From Planctomycetota bacterium (GTDB taxonomy: Bacteria; Planctomycetota; UBA1135; UBA2386): a stretch of DNA of 12,039 nucleotides. This document shows, piece by piece, positions 6,697 to 12,039 of this stretch (its first letter is position 1; each line of letters starts with the position of its first letter). The translations under genes were made by a program, and so were the position numbers. The DNA lies in NCBI GenBank assembly GCA_016793305.1, contig JAEUHU010000083.1, positions 1 to 12,039 of the forward strand, given 5' to 3'. The notes below the pieces were generated by a model that was given only the letters and a program-made list of their open reading frames with translations, had not been told where the DNA came from and did not search any database.

Positions 6697-9420
6697 TCAG
6701 CGCCGCCCGGTGCGCCGCTTCGCTCGCGCCAGTGCGTCCTGCAGGCCGTCGCCGACCGCTGGGTCCTGCGCCGCGGGTGCGGACGGAGTCGTCGCCGCTG
6801 GATCCGCTGGCGGCGCCGAGGTCACGACCACCACTTCGCCCGGCCCGACCGTGCGATCGCGTCGCAGCCACAGCGGCAGCCAGCGCGGCGTCGGCAGCAT
6901 CACCCGCAGGCGGCGCAGCGTGATCTCCGCCAGCAGCACGACCAGCAGCAGAGCCGCGAGCCACGGGCCGAGTTCGATGCGGCCAGCCCCGAGCCGCTCT
7001 CCGCGCCAGACCTCCTGTACGCTCGGCTGCAGCTGGCCACCGGTCGCCTTCGCCAACGTGCGCAGCATGCGTTCGCCCGCGCGCTCGTCGAGCTGGGCCG
7101 CATACTCGGGCGAGTACGGCAGGCAGACCGGTGGCAGCCGCAGCGTCTCGCCGCCGACCTGCACCGAAGCCCGGAACACGCCCGGCGTGCCGAGCGGCAC
7201 ACGCGCTTCCAGCCGGCCCGGCTCGACCCGCGTCCACACCAGATCGCTCGGCCGCCCGTCCGGCGCCAACGACACCCCGCGCACCGTGTCGAGCAGTTCG
7301 GCGCGGTCGGCTTCGACCTCGAGCGAGTAGATCGCCTGCCCGCCGCTGCGGCGCGCCTCGACGAACAGACCCTTCGGCTGGCCGCCGGCGAGCCAGCGCA
7401 GCAGCGTCACGCTGAAGTCGCCGAAGCGCTCCCAGCCGGCGAGGCCGCCGCTGAGCGGCCCGTCGACCTCGGCGAGCAAGGCCGCGGTTCGGCCGAGCCC
7501 GCATTGCCAGTGCGACAGCAGCGGCGCCCGCTGGTCGTCGCGCGTCACCAGGTCGGTCTCGCTGCGGGGGCGCGCCCACGCCAGCGCATAACCGCCGACC
7601 ATCGGGAACGTCGCCGGCAGGTCGCCGAGCAGGGCGAGGGCCGGCAGCACGTCGACCGCGGTCGGTTCCTCGACCATCGACGAGCGCGCCACCTGGATCG
7701 TCTCCTGCGCGAACACCCGCGGCAGGTCGGCCGCGTCGGCGACGAACTGGCAGCGACCGTTGCCGAGCGTGGCGATCTCCTCGAGCAGCTTGCCGTCGCT
7801 GTCGCCGGCCTGGCCGAGCCCGATCACCGACACCGTGACGCCGGCCTTCACCAGCTGCGGCACGAACGTGCGGTAGTCGTCGGGTTCTTCGGCGTCGGCG
7901 GCGTCGGCGAACAGCACGATGTGCTTGTGCGTCTGCACGGCGCGGGACAGTTCCTCGGCACACGCGTGCAGCGCCGCGCCGACGAAGATGCCGCCGCCGG
8001 CCGACTCGATGGTGCGCGCCTTCGCCGCCATGCCCTCGCGGTCGGTGACCGCCTGCAGGTCGATCACCACGTGCGCCGCCGTGTCGACCGCCAGCACCGC
8101 GACCGCGTCGATCGGCGACAGCAGCTCGATGGCACTGGCCGCCCCGCGCGCCGCGAGCTGCATCTTGGTGACGCCGCCCGCGTCGGCGCGCATCGAACCC
8201 GAACGGTCGAGGGCCACCGCCATCGCGAGGCCGAAGCGCCGTTGCTGTTCGCGGATCTCCATCGTCACCGGCAACACGTCCTCGACCGGCGTCTTGTGGT
8301 ACCCGCCGAGCCCGAAGCTCGCCTTGCCGCCGGTCATCAGCAGACCGCCGCCGAGGTCGCGCACCCAGCTGCCGAGCGCTTGCAGCGAGCCCGTCGGCAG
8401 GTCGCCGGCCGGCACGTCCTCGAGCACCACCGCACGGAACGCGTCGAGCGCCTGCAGCGACAACGGCGCACTCGCGGGTGCCGCGACCACCACGTCGAGC
8501 CCGGCGAGGCGCAGCGAACGCACCAGCCGGTCGTCGCGACCGTTCGGCGTCACGCACAGGACGCGCGGTGCCGAGGTGGCGCGCAGCACGGCCTGGCCGC
8601 GGTCGTTCTGCGGCACCGGGTCGCCTTGGCGCGTCACCTCGACAGCGAGTTCGTGTTCGCCGGCCGAGGCGAAGCGATGCCGGAACTGCAGCACGTTGCG
8701 GCCGACCTCGAGGACCGCGTCGCCTTCGCGCACGATCTGGCCATCGGCCCACAGCCGCCAGCGCGCCGGCCCTTCGTTCGCCGCGACCACCGTCGCCGCC
8801 AGCGCGAACGGTTCGCCGGTGCCGACCTGGCCCGGCACGGCGAGGTCGGCGACCGCGACGTCGGCGCCGGCGGGGCGCACGACCGGCAGCGCGTCGAGCC
8901 GCAGGCCGCTGCGCACCACCTGGCGCGCCGCCGCTTCGAGGTCCGCGCCGGTGTGCAGCCCGTCGCTCCACACCAAGAGCGATCCCTGCCGGCCCGGCGG
9001 CACCAACGCGGTCGCCGCCGCCACCGCCGCCGCGAGGTCACTGCCGTCGACGTCGAGCGGACGTTCGCTCTCGGGCCAGACGAACGGGGCCTGCGGCACC
9101 GCCTCGACGAGCGGCAGAGCCCCGAACCCGACCACGCCGAGCCGATCGCCCGGTTGCATGCCGGCGGCGAGCTGCTGCGCGAACTCGCGCGCCTTCGCCA
9201 GCGACTCGGCCGGCATCGAGCGCGAACGGTCGACCACCAGCACCACGTCGCGGCCGTCGTCCTCGCCGGGCCAGCTCGGTTGCGCCAGCAACAGCGCCGC
9301 GGCCAGCAGCGCCAGGATGCGCAACGTGCCGAGCAGCGGCCGCGGCCACAGCCGCCCGCGCAGCACCAGCACCGCGAGCGGCACCAGCAGCAACGCCTCG
9401 GGGTAGGCGAGCGGGATCAC
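6697..9420 (-). CDS. Membrane protein with two VWA domains flanking a GATase-like domain
   Basis: A 907-residue membrane protein. Two membrane helices lie at about 6-20 and 30-47. VWA domain 1 (about 57-180) has the MIDAS motif DRSRS at 64-68 and the later acidic strand LLVWSDG. A beta-rich linker (190-282) resembles CARDB/Ig-like modules. Residues 284-385 match the GATase1-like domain of such proteins (FRAVVLEDVPAGDL, VRDLGGGLLMTGGKASFGLGGY), but no cysteine sits at the nucleophile elbow, so it is probably not a working amidotransferase. VWA domain 2 (about 397-575) has DRSGS at 405-409, GGGIFVGAALHAC and IVLFADAADAEE. A final helix at 819-835 is followed by a basic and then proline/alanine-rich tail. 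The GTG start overlaps the preceding stop as GTGA and has GGAGG 5 bases upstream. It is the last gene of the DUF58/BatA operon, and a MIDAS-dependent envelope role with a MoxR ATPase is likely. The frame continues open upstream to 11481, but only as antisense-like noise. Confidence 0.92.
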   Translation of the reverse strand: MIPLAYPEALLLVPLAVLVLRGRLWPRPLLGTLRILALLAAALLLAQPSWPGEDDGRDVVLVVDRSRSMPAESLAKAREFAQQLAAGMQPGDRLGVVGFGALPLVEAVPQAPFVWPESERPLDVDGSDLAAAVAAATALVPPGRQGSLLVWSDGLHTGADLEAAARQVVRSGLRLDALPVVRPAGADVAVADLAVPGQVGTGEPFALAATVVAANEGPARWRLWADGQIVREGDAVLEVGRNVLQFRHRFASAGEHELAVEVTRQGDPVPQNDRGQAVLRATSAPRVLCVTPNGRDDRLVRSLRLAGLDVVVAAPASAPLSLQALDAFRAVVLEDVPAGDLPTGSLQALGSWVRDLGGGLLMTGGKASFGLGGYHKTPVEDVLPVTMEIREQQRRFGLAMAVALDRSGSMRADAGGVTKMQLAARGAASAIELLSPIDAVAVLAVDTAAHVVIDLQAVTDREGMAAKARTIESAGGGIFVGAALHACAEELSRAVQTHKHIVLFADAADAEEPDDYRTFVPQLVKAGVTVSVIGLGQAGDSDGKLLEEIATLGNGRCQFVADAADLPRVFAQETIQVARSSMVEEPTAVDVLPALALLGDLPATFPMVGGYALAWARPRSETDLVTRDDQRAPLLSHWQCGLGRTAALLAEVDGPLSGGLAGWERFGDFSVTLLRWLAGGQPKGLFVEARRSGGQAIYSLEVEADRAELLDTVRGVSLAPDGRPSDLVWTRVEPGRLEARVPLGTPGVFRASVQVGGETLRLPPVCLPYSPEYAAQLDERAGERMLRTLAKATGGQLQPSVQEVWRGERLGAGRIELGPWLAALLLVVLLAEITLRRLRVMLPTPRWLPLWLRRDRTVGPGEVVVVTSAPPADPAATTPSAPAAQDPAVGDGLQDALARAKRRTGRR

Positions 9421-11198
9421 GTGTCCCTCCGCGCCAGCACCCACCAGTCGAGCAGCACCACCACGAACAGCAGCAGGGCCAGCACGCGCCGTTCCCAGCC
9501 GGTGTCGCGCGCGGCACTCTGGCGGGCCGCCTGCACGTCGGCGCTGGCGGCGCGTTCCATCGTGCGCAGGAGCCGCAGGTCGCTCTCGCTGGCGTCGAGG
9601 AAGCGCGCGGCGAAGCGGCCGAGCGGGCGCTGCTGGTGGTCCTCCACCGTGTGCACGCCGACGCTGCGCACCGGGAAGCCGACCGTGCGTTCGCCGTGGC
9701 CTTCGACGCGCGTCCCGTCGGCGCTGCGCAGCCACAGCGTGCGGCGACGCCTCGATTCGGGATCGGTGCTGGCGACCGGATCGGCGGGCTCGAGGTCGAG
9801 ACCACGGCGGAAGCGCGCTTCGCCGCCGACCAGCACCTCCGTCTGCAACGGCCCCGGCACCTGCTCGCGCGCCTGTTCGACGAGGTTCGCCACCAGCACC
9901 GGCCAGTCCGGCGAGCGCGCGAAGTTGCCGAGTTGCGGATCGAGGGCGAGCCAGAAGCGGCGACCTTCGTCGAGCGGCTCTTCGGTACAGAGCGGCATCG
10001 CCCCCGCCGCGACCAGCACGGCGCCGGGCAAGTCGCGCACCACGGCACCGAACACCACGCCCTGCAGCGACAGCCCGGAGCAGACGGCGTGCGCCCGGTC
10101 GATCACGAACGGACCGGCCAGCGGTCGGCGTTCGCCTTCGGCAGCGACGACCAATTCGAGCTGGCCGTCGCGCAACGGCCCGGGCTCGGCGCGCAGCAGC
10201 AACTGGGCGGCGCGCGAATCGGCCTCGGCACGGACCGCGGGCAGGGCGGCGAGCAGCCGGGCAACCGCCAGCGCTTCGGCCGCCGCGGTGGGCAACTGGT
10301 CGCACAGGCGCACGTCGCGGACCGGGGCCGGCAGCAGCCACGCCGCCGAGTCGATCGCCAACGCATCGGCCGACAGCGAGGCCTGCAGCACGTCGATCCC
10401 GGCCGGCAACGGCAGCACCGCCGCGGCTTCGCCGTCGACGAACTCGACCCGCGCGCGGCCGAGTTCGCGCTCGCCGGTGCGCAGCACCAGCTCGCCCGTG
10501 GCGAGCGCGCCGAACGCGGCCAGGTGCGCCCGCACGCGTTCTCTGCCGTCCGCGCCCGGCTCGCGCACGATGCCGAGGATCGCCGCGTTCGGGGCACTCT
10601 GGCCGAACGCGAGCCAGTGCACGTCGAGGTCGCCCTGGCCCGGCGCTTCGTCGGTCAGGAACCAAAGCTCGCCGCCACCCATCGCCAGTTCGCGGCCGAG
10701 GTCGAGCGTCGGCGCGCGATCGTGCCGCGGCAGCGTCGGCTGCCAGCCGTCCAGCGTCGCCAGCGCTTCGTGCGGCAGCGCCTTCGGCCCGGCCATCACG
10801 TCGGGGCGCGGACCGGTGCGCAACACGCTGACGAAGTCCCCGCCGCCGAGTGCAGAGAGCCGCTGCCGCAGGGCGGCGAGTGCCAGGTCGCGCCCACCGG
10901 CCGCCATCGACGCCGAGTCGTCGAGCACGACCACGACGTGGCGCGAGCGGGCACCGCCGAACGACAAGCCACCGAGCCACAGGCCGAGCAGCAGCGCCGC
11001 CAGCAGTTCGAGCCAGAAGGACGGCGTGCGCAGCAGCCGCGTGCGCGTGCGGCCGGCCCCGGCGAGCAGCGCTTCCTGCGGGAACAGGAACAGGCCGGCG
11101 ACGCGCCGTTCGGGCAGCTTGTTGCGGAACAGGTGCAACGCCACCACCGCCGGCACGGCGAGCAGCGCCAACAGGCCGAGCGGCGTCGTGAAGGTCAT
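9417..11198 (-). CDS. BatA-type membrane protein with N-terminal anchor and VWA domain
   Basis: A 593-residue membrane protein. Residues 1-80 match the BatA/aerotolerance N-terminal domain: a first helix (LGLLALLAVPAVVALHLF), the basic turn RNKLPERR, LFLFPQEALL, and a second helix at 61-79. The VWA domain follows at about 86-200, with the MIDAS motif DDSAS (93-97), a conserved-position Thr in APTLDLG, and LWFLTDE near the end. Residues 205-290 are beta-rich. The region 295-450 (VIDRAHAVCSGLSLQG, SPDWPVLVANLVEQAREQVPG) matches the C-terminal part usual in planctomycete BatA-like proteins. A last membrane helix spans about 571-588, leaving a short basic end. The ATG at 11198 overlaps the stop of the DUF58 gene as ATGA and has GGAG 5 bases upstream. 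The protein probably works with the two other operon products and a MoxR ATPase in envelope maintenance or stress tolerance; this is family knowledge, not shown here. Confidence 0.92.
   Translation of the reverse strand: MTFTTPLGLLALLAVPAVVALHLFRNKLPERRVAGLFLFPQEALLAGAGRTRTRLLRTPSFWLELLAALLLGLWLGGLSFGGARSRHVVVVLDDSASMAAGGRDLALAALRQRLSALGGGDFVSVLRTGPRPDVMAGPKALPHEALATLDGWQPTLPRHDRAPTLDLGRELAMGGGELWFLTDEAPGQGDLDVHWLAFGQSAPNAAILGIVREPGADGRERVRAHLAAFGALATGELVLRTGERELGRARVEFVDGEAAAVLPLPAGIDVLQASLSADALAIDSAAWLLPAPVRDVRLCDQLPTAAAEALAVARLLAALPAVRAEADSRAAQLLLRAEPGPLRDGQLELVVAAEGERRPLAGPFVIDRAHAVCSGLSLQGVVFGAVVRDLPGAVLVAAGAMPLCTEEPLDEGRRFWLALDPQLGNFARSPDWPVLVANLVEQAREQVPGPLQTEVLVGGEARFRRGLDLEPADPVASTDPESRRRRTLWLRSADGTRVEGHGERTVGFPVRSVGVHTVEDHQQRPLGRFAARFLDASESDLRLLRTMERAASADVQAARQSAARDTGWERRVLALLLFVVVLLDWWVLARRDT
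9426..9430 (-). promoter_or_regulatory. Strong ribosome-binding site at the GTGA junction
   Basis: GGAGG on the minus strand lies 5 bases before the GTG at 9420, inside the end of the BatA-like gene. It fixes the GTG start of the double-VWA gene and supports reinitiation or coupled translation. Confidence 0.8.
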
Positions 11199-12025
11199 GC
11201 CGGCTCCACCACCAGTGCTGCCGACAACGGGCCGCTCGCCATCGCCGCGAGCGGGCCGGCTTCCACCAGCACGTAGCTGCCGCCCGCCCCGACCACCAGC
11301 GTGCGCAGCCGTTCGCACAGACGCTGCAGCCGCTGCCGGTAGCCGGCGACGGTGCGCGCGTCGAGCCGCAGTTCGAGGCGGCGCTCGCCTTCGCAGTCGA
11401 CCAGCTGCAGCGCGTCGCCGACCGTCGGGTCGAGTTCCCACGGGTCGAGCAGCTGCACGCACAGGAAGCGCGAGGCGCCACCCTGCAGCGTGTGCAGCAG
11501 CGGGGCCGGATCGCCGGGCCACAGCCCGTCGGTCAGCAGGATGCGTGCCCCGGCGCGGCGCAGCGGCACCAACGGGGCCGCCGGTTGGTCGACCGGCGCG
11601 GTGTCGGCGAACGTGAGCTCGGCCGGGCCCACGACGCCGCCGCCGAGCTGCAGCACCCGCGCGGCACAGCCTTCCTGCTGCGACCAGTGCGGCAACGCCA
11701 CCGCGAGGGCCTTCGCGGCGCGGGCCTTGGCCGCGGTCACCGCCATCGACGCCGACGGATCGACCACCAGGTCGACGAACGGCGCCACTTCCTCTTCGTG
11801 CAGCCGCACGCGCAGCACTTCGCTGCGCGCGTAGCCGCGCCAGTCGACGTGGCGCAGGTCGTCGCCCGGCACGTAGTCGCGGAAGTCGAGGAACTCGAGC
11901 GAGCTGCCGGCCCCGTGCCCACGCCGGCCGCCGGCCCGGCCGCGGAAGCGCCGGTCGCCGAGCCGCAGCCGGAACGCGGCGAGGGCCGCCCGGTCGTCGG
12001 CGTCGAGCTGGGCCAGGTCGTTCAC
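11195..12025 (-). CDS. DUF58 domain protein (soluble, VWA-like)
   Basis: A 276-residue protein of the DUF58 family. The signature lies at residues 39-66: GSSLEFLDFRDYVPGDDLRHVDWRGYAR, read in two parts (SSLEFLDFRDYVPGDD and LRHVDWRGYAR). The VWA-like core follows: VDLVVDPSASM gives a DxSxS metal-binding motif (Asp89, Ser91, Ser93), and RILLTDG (161-167) is the later strand with its aspartate. No membrane helix is visible. It is shorter than the roughly 400-residue DUF58 proteins that carry N-terminal helices, and fits the short cytosolic class found in MoxR operons. The GTG at 12025 is chosen because AGGA lies 8 bases upstream and the family similarity begins soon after. The stop overlaps the next gene's ATG by 4 bases. 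It is probably the second gene of an operon headed by a MoxR-type AAA+ ATPase beyond the right edge. Its biochemical role is not established. Confidence 0.93.
   Translation of the reverse strand: MNDLAQLDADDRAALAAFRLRLGDRRFRGRAGGRRGHGAGSSLEFLDFRDYVPGDDLRHVDWRGYARSEVLRVRLHEEEVAPFVDLVVDPSASMAVTAAKARAAKALAVALPHWSQQEGCAARVLQLGGGVVGPAELTFADTAPVDQPAAPLVPLRRAGARILLTDGLWPGDPAPLLHTLQGGASRFLCVQLLDPWELDPTVGDALQLVDCEGERRLELRLDARTVAGYRQRLQRLCERLRTLVVGAGGSYVLVEAGPLAAMASGPLSAALVVEPA
11204..11207 (-). promoter_or_regulatory. Ribosome-binding site at the ATGA junction
   Basis: GGAG on the minus strand lies 5 bases before the ATG at 11198, within the last codons of the DUF58 gene. It confirms the start of the BatA-like gene. 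Confidence 0.7.
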
Positions 12026-12033
12026 GCGAGCGG

Positions 12034-12037
12034 TCCT
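12034..12037 (-). promoter_or_regulatory. Ribosome-binding site of the DUF58 gene
   Basis: AGGA on the minus strand lies 8 bases before the GTG at 12025. It supports this GTG as the true start even though the window ends only a few bases further on. Confidence 0.55.
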
Positions 12038-12039
12038 GC

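Noticed and set aside
3318..6923. A plus-strand open frame of about 1200 codons over the SBBP gene
   Set aside because: Its translation is Arg/Ala/His-rich without motifs, and the minus strand encodes a full SBBP propeller with a signal peptide. It is a shadow frame.
9421..11481. N-terminal extension of the double-VWA gene, open for a further 687 codons
   Set aside because: Family similarity begins at the GTG at 9420, which has GGAGG 5 bases upstream and a 4-base overlap with the previous gene. The extension overlaps the BatA-like gene on the same strand and has no domain content.
6673..11616. A plus-strand open frame of more than 1600 codons lying over the VWA operon
   Set aside because: It is antisense to three genes with clear domains, start overlaps and ribosome-binding sites. 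Its product is low-complexity, rich in Arg, His and Gln, with no recognisable domain. Long antisense open frames are expected at this GC content.

Overview
The window is very GC-rich bacterial DNA. It holds nine protein-coding genes, eight of them on the minus strand, with only short gaps between them. I see no rRNA, tRNA, CRISPR array or insertion sequence. Three things suggest a Planctomycetota member or a close relative with a large secretome: seven-bladed FG-GAP and SBBP propeller proteins that share a C-terminal tail, a DUF58/BatA/von Willebrand factor A (VWA) operon, and strong G/C bias at third codon positions. This assignment is inferred from gene families, not from a marker gene.

Right part (12025 down to 6697): a compact minus-strand operon of three genes. 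A soluble DUF58 protein is followed by a membrane-anchored BatA-type VWA protein, then by a 907-residue membrane protein that carries two VWA domains around a glutamine-amidotransferase-like fold. The junctions are 4-base overlaps (ATGA and GTGA), each preceded by a good Shine-Dalgarno sequence, so the three proteins are probably made together. In other genomes such clusters usually begin with a MoxR AAA+ ATPase. It would lie just beyond position 12039 and cannot be seen here. The known theme is a MoxR chaperone acting with VWA/MIDAS proteins in envelope assembly, metal insertion or stress tolerance; the target here is unknown.

Middle and left part (6506 down to 300): five more minus-strand genes, in transcription order. 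These are a secreted SBBP beta-propeller protein, a small four-helix membrane protein, a DCC-family thiol-disulfide oxidoreductase, a secreted FG-GAP/VCBS propeller protein, and a secreted two-part protein with a carboxypeptidase-regulatory-like N-terminus and a thioredoxin-like C-terminus lacking the CXXC pair. The three secreted proteins have similar signal peptides ending in Ala-Gln. The two propeller proteins share a C-terminal module that may be an anchoring or sorting domain.

The far left end (2-244) holds the 3' end of an unidentified plus-strand gene that converges on the others. The layout suggests an envelope and secretion neighbourhood, but a common pathway for the left-hand genes is not shown by the sequence.
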